Source: Anaerolineae bacterium
GTDB taxonomy: Bacteria; Chloroflexota; Anaerolineae; Aggregatilineales; J027
Assembly (NCBI GenBank): GCA_019913005.1
Contig: JAIOHL010000217.1
Coordinates: forward strand, 1-42,146
Direction of reading: 5' to 3'
Length of the DNA stretch: 42,146 bases
The notes beneath the pieces were generated by a model. It had not been told where the DNA came from. It did no database searches and saw nothing but the letters and a program-made list of their open reading frames with translations. Below, in pieces: positions 34,095-42,146 of the stretch (position 1 is its first letter; each line of letters opens with the position of its first letter). The position numbers were made by a program, and so were the translations under genes.

Positions 34095-34295
34095 TCCAAT
34101 GAATTGTTATTTTTTTGGATGTGCAAATGCTACCGCACTCAGCTTGACCCGGCGAGTCTGGATTTGGTAGCAGTCAATTGGAGTCAGGTAGGGGTGGAAG
34201 AAACGCAGGGCAAAGAGCCTTGTTTCTAGTACAAGTGTCATTAAACTTGCACTTAATTGGTGGGTGGGGAACTTTCGTGAGGGCTTAAACTAGCG

Positions 34296-36146
34296 TTGAT
34301 ACCGTCTTTGCAACCTAACTTCAGGCATTCGTCCCGTTTGGCCTTAACGTTATTGTTGGTTGTTTATAGCCTTCTCGTTGGGCTGTACAGTTTCAACACC
34401 CCGTTATTTGAAGCGCCGGATGCCTATTATCATTTTGCGGTGATTGAGCATATCGCCCGAAATGGTGAACGTCCGCCTCGTGAACAACCTGCTTTGACTG
34501 ATGCGTGGCAGCAGGCAACTTATCATGCCCCATTATACTATTTTATAGCGGCGGCTTTGATCGCTCCGCTAGATACCAGCGATTTTCCACTGGAATTTCA
34601 GCGTAATTGGCACGGACAAATTGGCGAACCACACGCCCACAACAATCACAATTTTGTGGCCTATGTCCCAACGGATTGGCACAAAACCGAGTTGGCGGTG
34701 CGAGTTGTGCAGGCATTTAGCATGGTTTTGGGCGGGCTGACGTTACTCAGTATCTATGTTTTGGCACGGGGTGTTGTACCGACCAAACCGGGAGTGGCCT
34801 TGTTAGCCGTTTTGATCGTAATGCTCAATCCTCAGTTTATTTATATGAGTGGGATGATCAACAACGATAATCTGGTGACGACCCTTACCATTGCGGCGCT
34901 GGCTTTGCTTATCTGGATTGTTCGACATAGGGCGACTTGGCCTGCGATAGGACTGCTTTCCCTTCTGTTGGCAATGAACTCTCTTGCCAAAGCCAGCGGT
35001 ATGCTGCTCTATCCTCCGATTGTATTGGGTCTCCTCTATGTGGGCTGGCGCGATAAGTGGCGATGGCGACAGTGGTTGGGATATGCTGCCCTCGGTTTTC
35101 TGTTATGGGTAGGTATCGCCAGTTGGTGGTACATCCAAAATCTGAATGAAGGAGCTGAAGCGACCAATATTGACCGGATGGTCGCAGTCGTCGGAGGACG
35201 GTCTGGCCCGATTGATATTTGGGCCGATTTTCGCGGCCTCTATTATTCGTTTTGGGGATTATTTGGTTGGTTCAATATCATCGCCCCAATAGATTTTTAT
35301 CGCTGGACGTTGATCTTGATGGGGTTTGCTGGAATTGGATTACTGATCGGCAGTTTCCGCACCGTGCGTCACAGCCTGCCCACACCCGATAATGCAGTAA
35401 TTGTTGCTTTACTAACGCTGCAAGCCTTGATAATCCTAGTCAGTTGGTACGACTATGTACATCGCGTGGTTTCCGGTCAGGGACGCTTATGGTTTCCTCT
35501 ACTAGGTGGTCTAGCTTGTGCAATGGCCTATGGGCTAAAGACATGGCGTCCTAGATGGCTGGCTGTCCCACTGTTGGGTGGCATGGCGGTTGCTGCGATT
35601 GGGTTTCCATCATTGCTAATTGCACCGACCTTTGCCGCGCCCCCTCAAATTCCGATTGAGGAATGGACACCCCCCGTCAATGCCGCCTCATTTTGGGTGC
35701 GCGAACCGTGGGAAGATCGGGCTTGTTTGCGCCTATGGGTCAGTCCACCAGAGTGGAATCAGTTGGATAAGGTCGTGCGTCTTAAGGTTGCATGGGAAAC
35801 GCTGTGTCCAGTCAGTGGTTATTGGAGTCAATTTTTGCACCTGACTAATCCCACGCTGGAAACCTGCCAAGCTGGGGACACGCGATATATCGTCGCACAG
35901 TGGGATTCGATGCCTGCGGGAGGCAATTTGCCCCTACCTGCTTTCCAAATCGGCTATGTCATCGAGGATACTGTTTCTTTAGACCTACCAGATACGCTAG
36001 ACTTATCACACCAGTGGGTTTTACAAACAGGTTTATACGATGCCTCTGGTACGTTTATCCGTACTGTCATTGAATCGGATACGGCTCATCCGGCGATTAC
36101 TGTAAATGCTTGTGCCGCCAACGCCGTGAATATCGGAATGGAGTAA
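34296..36146 (+). CDS. Membrane glycosyltransferase-like protein (GT39/PMT-like)
   Basis: 616 residues with about 11 hydrophobic helices to residue ~450 and a soluble C-terminal beta domain. The first loop has FEAPDAYYHFAVIEHIARNGERPP, with an acidic E-x-x-D next to the membrane as in GT-C enzymes, and a His-rich segment (PHAHNNHN). Sugar transfer from a lipid donor is inferred from this architecture. Initiation appears to be TTG at 34296, with GTGAGGG 12 bases upstream; spacing is long, so the start is uncertain. The glycoside hydrolase gene begins five bases after the stop. Confidence 0.75.
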   Translation: MIPSLQPNFRHSSRLALTLLLVVYSLLVGLYSFNTPLFEAPDAYYHFAVIEHIARNGERPPREQPALTDAWQQATYHAPLYYFIAAALIAPLDTSDFPLEFQRNWHGQIGEPHAHNNHNFVAYVPTDWHKTELAVRVVQAFSMVLGGLTLLSIYVLARGVVPTKPGVALLAVLIVMLNPQFIYMSGMINNDNLVTTLTIAALALLIWIVRHRATWPAIGLLSLLLAMNSLAKASGMLLYPPIVLGLLYVGWRDKWRWRQWLGYAALGFLLWVGIASWWYIQNLNEGAEATNIDRMVAVVGGRSGPIDIWADFRGLYYSFWGLFGWFNIIAPIDFYRWTLILMGFAGIGLLIGSFRTVRHSLPTPDNAVIVALLTLQALIILVSWYDYVHRVVSGQGRLWFPLLGGLACAMAYGLKTWRPRWLAVPLLGGMAVAAIGFPSLLIAPTFAAPPQIPIEEWTPPVNAASFWVREPWEDRACLRLWVSPPEWNQLDKVVRLKVAWETLCPVSGYWSQFLHLTNPTLETCQAGDTRYIVAQWDSMPAGGNLPLPAFQIGYVIEDTVSLDLPDTLDLSHQWVLQTGLYDASGTFIRTVIESDTAHPAITVNACAANAVNIGME

Positions 36147-36151
36147 ATTGG

Positions 36152-37456
36152 TTGAAAATTCGTCGTAACAAATGGGTACTGGGTCTTGCTGTTGTATTGG
36201 TTATTTTGAGTTTGATTGTAATCTGGCAGTTGGCCCAACCCGATCAATCCACCAAGTCGGTCAAGCATTATCCCGATGAACCTGTGCCTACTTACTCTGC
36301 CGTGACGGATTTAGCCCCCGATGCAGTGAATTTGAATAACCCCAAAACCTTTCCTTCGTTGACCTATGGCATCCACACCTTTTTTTGGTGGGATCAAACC
36401 TATCGGCTGTTTGGATTAGACCAGATCAATATCATGCAGTTTTCGCATATCAAACAAAGTTTCGCATGGGCCGATATTGAACCCGAACGCCGCGAGGTGC
36501 CGACTGATGACCCCACACGATACGTCTGGTCACAAGTTGATGGGATGATGGCAGATATTGAGTCTAAAGGAATCCGGGTAATCGCCCGTCTTGACCATCC
36601 TCCCACGTGGTCGGTGAAATTGAACGCTGGCTATGATGATCCGCCGTTTGATGTAACCCGCTTCGCTGAATTTTGTGGCACGCTTGCCCAGCGTTATAAG
36701 GGTCGTATTGACGCCTATCAGGTCTGGAATGAGCCGAATCTTACCCGTGAATGGGCCGGACATATTCCCAGCCCCACCGGGTATGTAAAACTTTTGGCGG
36801 CCTGCTCCACCGCTATCCGTGCTGCTGACCCCGATGCTATTATTATCTCGGCGGGCCTTTCTCCAACCGCCACCCGCGACATGACGGCCATGCCTCACAT
36901 GGAGTATCTGTGGAAGATGTACGAGGCAGGTGTGAGTCCTTATTTTGATGTGTTAGGGGTTCATGCCCCCGGTTGGAAATTTGCCCCCGAAGTTGGGCCG
37001 GATGCCCCACTTGCCGAAAATTACTACGAATGGCAGCGCTTCCGCCACGTCGAGAACATGCGAGCCATCATGGTCGCCAAGGGAGATGCTGCTAAACAAC
37101 TTGCCATTACAGAGACGGGTTGGACAATTGACCAGCGTGAAGGTTCAATCTACAGCCATTTTGGGGTGACACCAGAAGAACAAGGGGATTATTTGCGCCG
37201 AGCCTATGCCTATGCCGCCGAAAATTGGCGTCCGTGGTTAGGTCTCATGACAACGATTTATTACCCCAATACCGCGTGGACATCTGAAAACGAGGAATAT
37301 TATTGGGCGATTGGTACAGTGGCCCCGATGCCTTATGGCATGGATGGCCGTCCGGCGTGGCCTGCCTTAGTGCAAATGGAAAAAATCTCCACCAATCCAG
37401 ATTATGCCCATCCTGCTCGTGACGAATCCCTGAACCCGATAGACGGCGACAATTAA
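36152..37456 (+). CDS. Membrane-anchored clan GH-A glycoside hydrolase
   Basis: 434 residues from the chosen start. A basic start and one hydrophobic segment (about 8-27) predict an N-terminal anchor, with a (beta/alpha)8 barrel outside. The acid/base is Glu194 in QVWNEPN and the nucleophile candidate Glu321 in LAITETGW, the paired motifs of clan A families such as GH5 and GH39. Substrate is not predictable. Initiation at TTG is preferred: GGAG lies eight bases upstream, and the longer frame from 36110 would lie inside the previous gene. The five-base gap to the membrane glycosyltransferase-like gene indicates an operon that builds and trims a surface glycan (inference). Confidence 0.87.
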   Translation: MKIRRNKWVLGLAVVLVILSLIVIWQLAQPDQSTKSVKHYPDEPVPTYSAVTDLAPDAVNLNNPKTFPSLTYGIHTFFWWDQTYRLFGLDQINIMQFSHIKQSFAWADIEPERREVPTDDPTRYVWSQVDGMMADIESKGIRVIARLDHPPTWSVKLNAGYDDPPFDVTRFAEFCGTLAQRYKGRIDAYQVWNEPNLTREWAGHIPSPTGYVKLLAACSTAIRAADPDAIIISAGLSPTATRDMTAMPHMEYLWKMYEAGVSPYFDVLGVHAPGWKFAPEVGPDAPLAENYYEWQRFRHVENMRAIMVAKGDAAKQLAITETGWTIDQREGSIYSHFGVTPEEQGDYLRRAYAYAAENWRPWLGLMTTIYYPNTAWTSENEEYYWAIGTVAPMPYGMDGRPAWPALVQMEKISTNPDYAHPARDESLNPIDGDN

Positions 37457-38514
37457 GTCGTGATATGGGCGTGGAAAGCCGCATTAAATTCGGCGGGCTT
37501 TTCCAAATAAGGGGCATGACCACAGTCGTCAATGACCACTTCTTGATAAGCTCCACCTGCCGCTGCATATTTTTGCAGTACGTCGCGGGTTTGGGCCAGC
37601 ATCGGTTGAGGTGGAAATACGTTCTTTCCGGGCCAACCGGGGATTAATCCCAACGACCCCAAACGTCCCACATCCGCTGCTGCCGTGTCCGAGACGGTTA
37701 AATCCTGTGCGCCGCGAATCCACAGCACCTTGGGTTTATAGCTCATCTCAAGCAGATTAGGCAGGATATTCTGGTTATATTTCGGTGACAGAGCGTTATT
37801 CGCTCCCAACACCCCCGGTGCGAGATGCGGCCATGCCGAAGCCGGAACGGAATCTCCCGGATAATCTTGTTGACCCATATGGGTGGAAAGCGTTGCTGAA
37901 AGGATTTCTTCTTCGCGGGCCGGAACAAAGGGTGGCTTAAATACCAGATTTCGCAGGGCGTTACGTGGGGCAAACATGCTGCCCGTGCCGCGTTCCCCTG
38001 CTGTCAGCAATCGGGCAAATTCGGGATTAATCAAGCCTGCCCCTGATCCAGCAAACTCCCCATTACACGGCGTACCAGCGACATCTTTGGTACACCCAAA
38101 TCCGTATGGCGACCCCGGCGCAACCTGCGTCACGCTCAATAGACGATCTGTATAGTCCATCATAAAACGCCATACCACTGACCCACCCATCGAATGCCCG
38201 ACCAGATGCACTTTTTGAATATTCAGGGTATCCAACAACGCAGCAAGGTCGTCGGCTAGGTCACCCAATCCCCGTGTCGCATCAATCTTTTTGGCGGGGT
38301 CGGATTCGCCATAGCCGCGCTGATCGGGAGCGATGGCACGATAGCCCGCTGGTAACGCCAACATCGTTTCTTCCCACCATGTCGCCGCCGAAATATTGCC
38401 ATGTACAAATAAAACGGGTGCGCCATTTTCCGGCCCACTTAACAGCACCCGTGTCGTCAAGCGCTGGCTGGTAATCGTTTTGGCCGTAATTCCTGCTAAA
38501 GTTGGAATTGACAT
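37453..38514 (-). CDS. Alpha/beta-fold hydrolase
   Basis: 353 residues: oxyanion FVHGNIS (36-42), nucleophile Ser108 in GHSMGG, acid in IRGAQDLTVSD and base in CGHAPYLEKP. A large cap insertion of about 130 residues (120-250) contains two Cys (CTKDVAGTPC). The family is similar to epoxide hydrolase and haloalkane dehalogenase-like enzymes; the substrate is unknown. No signal peptide. It overlaps the convergent glycoside hydrolase gene by four bases and lies nine bases downstream of the next hydrolase on the same strand. Confidence 0.85.
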   Translation of the reverse strand: MSIPTLAGITAKTITSQRLTTRVLLSGPENGAPVLFVHGNISAATWWEETMLALPAGYRAIAPDQRGYGESDPAKKIDATRGLGDLADDLAALLDTLNIQKVHLVGHSMGGSVVWRFMMDYTDRLLSVTQVAPGSPYGFGCTKDVAGTPCNGEFAGSGAGLINPEFARLLTAGERGTGSMFAPRNALRNLVFKPPFVPAREEEILSATLSTHMGQQDYPGDSVPASAWPHLAPGVLGANNALSPKYNQNILPNLLEMSYKPKVLWIRGAQDLTVSDTAAADVGRLGSLGLIPGWPGKNVFPPQPMLAQTRDVLQKYAAAGGAYQEVVIDDCGHAPYLEKPAEFNAAFHAHITT

Positions 38515-38523
38515 GCGTTCTCT

Positions 38524-39369
38524 TTAATCCTCCTCCACAAATTGAGTAATCGTATCTACGACAATTTTGGCGGAGTCGCCAAACAACATGGTGATATGAT
38601 TGCCGGGGATTTCGACATAGCGGCAGTTTTTAATAGCCTGTACAGTTTCTTGGGCTTGTTCATGGGGCAAAACAGGCGGTGTACCCTCCGGGCCATAGGC
38701 ACCGAGGGCATTCAGCAAAATGGCGGGTTTATCAATCCGCGATACATATTCACTATAGGGTTCTTCTAAGGCTTTATCGGTGGCCTCAAGGATACCCTCT
38801 TTATATAGACGGGATTGCACTGTACCATCCGCATTGGTTTGCACATCCGCACGATAATAACTTTCAATGGTCGGGTCCCACCAACCGTGAAAGGCCGGGT
38901 TTTGTTTTATGATCTTGATATATTCATCCCACGACGCAAATACCCGTCCCATGCGATTGAGCGAGGGCTGAATCAGTTCGCGCACACGCGGGTGTAGTTT
39001 GGCCGCACCATCAATGATAATCATTTTGCGGATGCGTTCAGGATGATGGGCTGCAATATAAAGCGTCAGTAGCGCTCCAAATGAATGCCCTCCCATAATC
39101 ACCTGCTGAATGCCCAGTAATTCCAACAACCCCAACACGTCGGCAGCATGGTCAGCCATTGAATAACCCGTTGCAGGTTTTTCGGTTTGCCCTCGCCCTC
39201 GCAAATCTAGCGCCAAAACCCGGAAACGAGGACTCAACCCCGCCTTAATTAACCCATCAAATTCATTGGCATTGGCCGTTAAACCCGGTAGCAGTAGAAT
39301 CGTCGGCTCATTCCCCTTGTGGTCGAGGTAATGCAAGACGATATTGTTGACATGTCTAAAATGCTCCAC
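38524..39369 (-). CDS. Alpha/beta-fold hydrolase, atypical acid position
   Basis: 281 residues: oxyanion LLPGLTANAN, DLRGRGQT, nucleophile Ser96 in GGHSFG and base His in IPGNHITM. At the usual acid position after strand 6 the sequence reads LLNALGAYGPEG, without an obvious Asp, so the acid may be Glu or supplied elsewhere. Initiation: the frame is open to a TTG at 39375, but GGGAGG is then only three bases away; the GTG at 39369 gives a nine-base spacing and is preferred. It sits between a CoA ligase and another hydrolase on the same strand, suggesting a small catabolic operon for an acyl or aromatic substrate (inference). Confidence 0.82.
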   Translation of the reverse strand: MEHFRHVNNIVLHYLDHKGNEPTILLLPGLTANANEFDGLIKAGLSPRFRVLALDLRGRGQTEKPATGYSMADHAADVLGLLELLGIQQVIMGGHSFGALLTLYIAAHHPERIRKMIIIDGAAKLHPRVRELIQPSLNRMGRVFASWDEYIKIIKQNPAFHGWWDPTIESYYRADVQTNADGTVQSRLYKEGILEATDKALEEPYSEYVSRIDKPAILLNALGAYGPEGTPPVLPHEQAQETVQAIKNCRYVEIPGNHITMLFGDSAKIVVDTITQFVEED

Positions 39370-39395
39370 GCTCAAAACCTCCCTATAATTTATTT

Positions 39396-40925
39396 CTACT
39401 TTTTGGCATTCCTTTGGGTGTATTCATCGCGCAAAATCCTTTTCAGGGTTTTGCCTGCCACGCTACGTGGTAAAAACTCAACGACCACGACCTCACTCAC
39501 CTTTTGATAGCGAGCCGCCACCCGTTCATTGATCCAATCACGCAGTTCTTCAGACGTGGTAATGGCATTCTCGCGCAGCATGACGGCGGCCAGTGGGGTT
39601 TCGCCCCATTTATCGTCTGGCACGCCGAACACAGCGGCTTCCCTAACCATCGGATGCTGCACGATGATTTCTTCAATATCACGCGGATACACGTTGACCC
39701 CGCCCGAAATAATTAAATCTTTTTTGCGGTCTACCAGATACAAAAACCCGTCTTCGTCCACATAGCCCATATCGCCTGTATACAGCCAGCCGTCCCGAAT
39801 AGCATTAAAAGTCAGATCAGGCCGCTTATAATATCCCGGCATCAAAATTGGCCCACGCCCCACAATCTCACCTACCTGCCCGATTGGGACTTCCTTGCCA
39901 TCTTCATCTAATATCTTCATTTCAAAAAAAGGCGGCGGCACTCCCACTGATTCTATTTTTGCTGGAACGTCCTGTTTATCCAAAATCGTGACAAAACCTT
40001 CGGTCAAACCATATAGTTCATAGAATACCCCCGGCAAGCGGCGATTGAGTTCATCCTTGTGCTGGCGATGGAACGGCGCACCCACCGAACCCAACATTTG
40101 AACCGAACGCATAGTGTCAGCGTTGAAATTGGGTGAATTGAGCAGGGCGATAATCTGTGACGGCACCATCATCATATGCGTGACACCCTCGCGCTGGACA
40201 TAGTGAATTACCGCATCCACATCAAATTGGGGCAGTAAGATATAGGTCGCGCCCAAGTACATCCAAGGCATGAAGGTCAAGAATGCCCCGTTAAACACCA
40301 GCGACCCCGAATGCAAAATCACACTTTCGGGTGTAATACGATAGGCCGAGGCGAATAGGGTGCAGTACATCGAACGGATATAATGCGTGTGGATAATCCC
40401 TTTGGGCATTCCCGTTGTGCCACTGCTATAAATGATGTTGTATTGGTCGTGATCGCTAATTTCGATGTACGGCGGGTCGTCCTCACTGGCTGCTCCAACA
40501 AAATCCTGATAGGTCATCCAGTCCTCGGACGATGGGCCATCGGTCAAGATATAGCCCCGTACAAACATCAAGTTGCCCCGGATGTTATCCATCACCCGCA
40601 TTATCGCGTGGTCGGTTACCACCAATACTGTATCGGAGTCGTTCAACAGAGTTATGAGACCTTCTTCACGCAGCAGAGGACTTAGGGGAACAACAACTGC
40701 CCCAATCCGTGCCACTGCCCAGTAGACATCAAGCAATTCAAGACAATTGGGGAGGATGGTAGCGATTTTGTCGCCTTTTTGGATGCCATAGCCTAATAAC
40801 GCATTGGCAAGCCGATTGACGCGGCGATTGAATTCAAGATAGGTCAGACGATGATTTTCGAGAAGAACGGCGTTGTGGTGAGGGCGATAACGGGCATGTC
40901 TGGGGAGTAATGTGCCGATATTCAT
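39396..40925 (-). CDS. Acyl-CoA synthetase (AMP-forming)
   Basis: 509-residue ANL-superfamily ligase. Motifs: YSSGTTGMPKG (166-176), YGLTEG, TGDMGYVDEDGFLYLVDRKKDLIISGG (hinge region) and the C-terminal catalytic Lys492 in SVAGKTLKR. It activates a carboxylic acid with ATP and CoA through an acyl-adenylate; medium- or long-chain fatty acids are common in this group, but selectivity is not readable. ATG at 40925 with AGGGAAAG upstream. First gene of the minus-strand group with the two hydrolases. Confidence 0.92.
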   Translation of the reverse strand: MNIGTLLPRHARYRPHHNAVLLENHRLTYLEFNRRVNRLANALLGYGIQKGDKIATILPNCLELLDVYWAVARIGAVVVPLSPLLREEGLITLLNDSDTVLVVTDHAIMRVMDNIRGNLMFVRGYILTDGPSSEDWMTYQDFVGAASEDDPPYIEISDHDQYNIIYSSGTTGMPKGIIHTHYIRSMYCTLFASAYRITPESVILHSGSLVFNGAFLTFMPWMYLGATYILLPQFDVDAVIHYVQREGVTHMMMVPSQIIALLNSPNFNADTMRSVQMLGSVGAPFHRQHKDELNRRLPGVFYELYGLTEGFVTILDKQDVPAKIESVGVPPPFFEMKILDEDGKEVPIGQVGEIVGRGPILMPGYYKRPDLTFNAIRDGWLYTGDMGYVDEDGFLYLVDRKKDLIISGGVNVYPRDIEEIIVQHPMVREAAVFGVPDDKWGETPLAAVMLRENAITTSEELRDWINERVAARYQKVSEVVVVEFLPRSVAGKTLKRILRDEYTQRNAKK

Positions 40926-41426
40926 AACTTTCCCTATTTAATTTTTTAAAGAAAAACTGTGAGCGTTCCGCCCGAAAATCCCAACTTAATTTTTATCTTC
41001 TATTATTTTCGACCATCGTTGGGCATTGAATTGGTGCGACGGAACGATCTCATTTTATCCTGTTTCAGAAGTGCCTCCAACTTCCCTATAAAACAAAAAC
41101 CGCCCATGTTAGGGCAGCAAGTTAAATCTTATTTGGATTTATGGTTAGTTGAGGTGTGCCGTTTCATAGACCCGACGAACTGTTAAGAGACAAATCAACC
41201 AGTGGTCTCACTCACCTACTAGAATCAATCGCATATCCTCAAAAATCACAATTGCAAATCTCTTTTGGGACCCCGCAGGGAGAGTGTTTAGCTCCCCCTG
41301 CAACCAAGAAGTCGGCCTTTTACAGTGACTTCAATCGGTAGTGTACCACACCTTTGGGCACTGCCATTTTTTGAAGCAATCACTGAGGCAATCAACGTCA
41401 AGGGGTTCAAAAAGAGGAGAAAAGCA
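40926..41426. other. Non-coding gap between the acyl-CoA synthetase and ParA-like genes
   Basis: About 500 bases, A+T-richer than its neighbours by eye, with no ORF that has both a ribosome binding site and protein-like composition. It must hold the divergent promoters. An imperfect inverted repeat GCAGGGAG (41275-41282) / CTCCC-c-CTGC (41292-41301) lies toward the ParA-like gene, and ATCGTT (41015-41020) / AACGAT (41043-41048) near the other. Neither has a T-run. Either could be an operator. Confidence 0.4.
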
Positions 41427-42146
41427 ATGACCCCAGTTTTTATACTCACCAATCATAAGGGCGGCGTGGGGAAATCTACGTCCGCAACGAATATCGCTTA
41501 TGGCGTCTCGCAGATGCTGGCCCAATTCGGGGTTGCTAATCATCGGGTGTTGTTGATTGACACGGATAGTCAAGGGCACGCCACACTCGTCACTACCAGT
41601 CGGAATAATTTCGGACGTGACGACAGCTTGTATACCGTACTAAATGCGGATCGCCGCGATGCTGCTACGGTGTTGAAGGAGTGCATTGTAGCCAGTGAGT
41701 GGGATGCCGATCTGCATGTCCTGCCTGCCTCACCGTTACTCGAAGCCGCCGAACGGGAATTGATCGCTGTGCCGGGAGCGCCCTACCGATTGTCAGAACC
41801 CCTCAGTCAGATCGCCAGTCACTATGCGGCAGTGGTCATTGACACCCGTCCTTCCTTCTCCTTGCTGACTGAAATGAGCCTGATCGCCGCGACGGATGCC
41901 CTCATCCCGATTGAGCCACGTTATTTGGAAACCATCGGGTTGGAGTCGGTGGTGCATAAGATCGAGGCCATTCGACAGGGTTGGCGCTGCCCCGATCTCA
42001 AAGTCGGCGGAATCATCGTTACCAAACTCGACAAACGTATGAAAGGGCATGTCGAGATGGTCGAAAGCCTCAAAGCGCATCCGGTGCTAGGTCGGCTGCT
42101 GTGTGGGGTGATTCCCGCCAATGAAGCAGTCGCCTATGCCCATCAT
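41427..42146 (+). CDS. ParA-family ATPase, 3' end outside window
   Basis: 240 codons are visible without a stop, from an ATG with GAGGAG seven bases upstream. The deviant Walker A is K11-GGVGKST (HKGGVGKST), followed by LLIDTDSQGHAT (A' motif) and VVIDTRPSFSLLT (Walker B). This is the MinD/ParA-type P-loop that dimerises on DNA or membrane. Chromosome, plasmid or protein-cargo positioning are all possible. The partner (ParB or other) would be downstream, beyond the window. Because no replication or mobility gene is seen, I cannot say whether an integrated element begins here. Confidence 0.9.
   Translation, partial: MTPVFILTNHKGGVGKSTSATNIAYGVSQMLAQFGVANHRVLLIDTDSQGHATLVTTSRNNFGRDDSLYTVLNADRRDAATVLKECIVASEWDADLHVLPASPLLEAAERELIAVPGAPYRLSEPLSQIASHYAAVVIDTRPSFSLLTEMSLIAATDALIPIEPRYLETIGLESVVHKIEAIRQGWRCPDLKVGGIIVTKLDKRMKGHVEMVESLKAHPVLGRLLCGVIPANEAVAYAHH

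Noticed and set aside
41275-41301. Terminator at the GCAGGGAG/CTCCCcCTGC inverted repeat
   Set aside because: No T-run on either strand and no gene ends nearby; left as a possible operator.
40959-41341. Small ORFs in the gap before the ParA-like gene
   Set aside because: No ribosome binding sites, no protein-like composition, and overlapping frames are equally open in an A+T-rich stretch.

Overview
The window looks like chromosome from a member of the Chloroflexota (Anaerolineae-like). This is an inference from gene content and protein style: a class A penicillin-binding protein with a C-terminal Ig-like domain, KamA with a D-Ala-D-Ala-ligase-like ATP-grasp neighbour, many DUF2723/GT39-type membrane glycosyltransferases, Thr/Pro-rich lipoproteins, and a PP2C phosphatase fused to an RsbW-type kinase. 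No marker gene (rRNA, ribosomal protein) is present to prove it. Base composition is near half G+C by eye. I see no tRNA, rRNA, CRISPR array, transposase or phage gene. Initiation at TTG or GTG behind a purine-rich ribosome binding site recurs.

Layout. 1-5 kb: the 3' part of a surface protein built of five Ig-like repeats, then a bifunctional peptidoglycan synthase. 5.1-10.6 kb: an alpha/beta hydrolase, convergent with a heme-type ABC importer (hmuT-hmuU-hmuV on the minus strand); upstream of hmuT and separated by a terminator is a secreted prenyltransferase/squalene-cyclase-fold protein. 10.8-12.6 kb: queG and a sulfite-oxidase-like molybdoenzyme. 12.7-15.1 kb: a two-gene unit, a membrane-anchored protein and a macro-like plus TIR-like fusion. 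15.1-18.4 kb: a membrane glycosyltransferase-like protein and chrA.

18.4-22.5 kb is the most interesting region: a cysteine biosynthesis operon of the sulfur-carrier type known from Mycobacterium tuberculosis (CysM, Mec, CysO, MoeZ) plus a DUF4395 protein and a thioredoxin-like protein. In front of it lie a good promoter, a 15-codon leader ORF with four Cys codons in six, and a terminator whose 5' arm can pair instead with the end of the leader ORF. This is the architecture of a trp-type transcription attenuator, here apparently sensing charged tRNA-Cys. The CysO protein ends in Gly-Gly-Arg, so it may need trimming by the JAMM protease before activation.

22.5-28.1 kb: a second rhodanese with a lipoprotein, then a partner-switching module (STAS protein plus a membrane sensor-GAF-PP2C-HATPase protein), then tatA, whose promoter is divergent. 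28.2-32 kb: a histone-deacetylase/acetylpolyamine-amidohydrolase family protein, an ATP-grasp ligase and KamA. 32-37.5 kb: two large membrane glycosyltransferase-like proteins and a membrane-anchored glycoside hydrolase. 37.5-40.9 kb: two alpha/beta hydrolases and an acyl-CoA synthetase. After a 0.5 kb non-coding gap the window ends inside a ParA-like ATPase gene.
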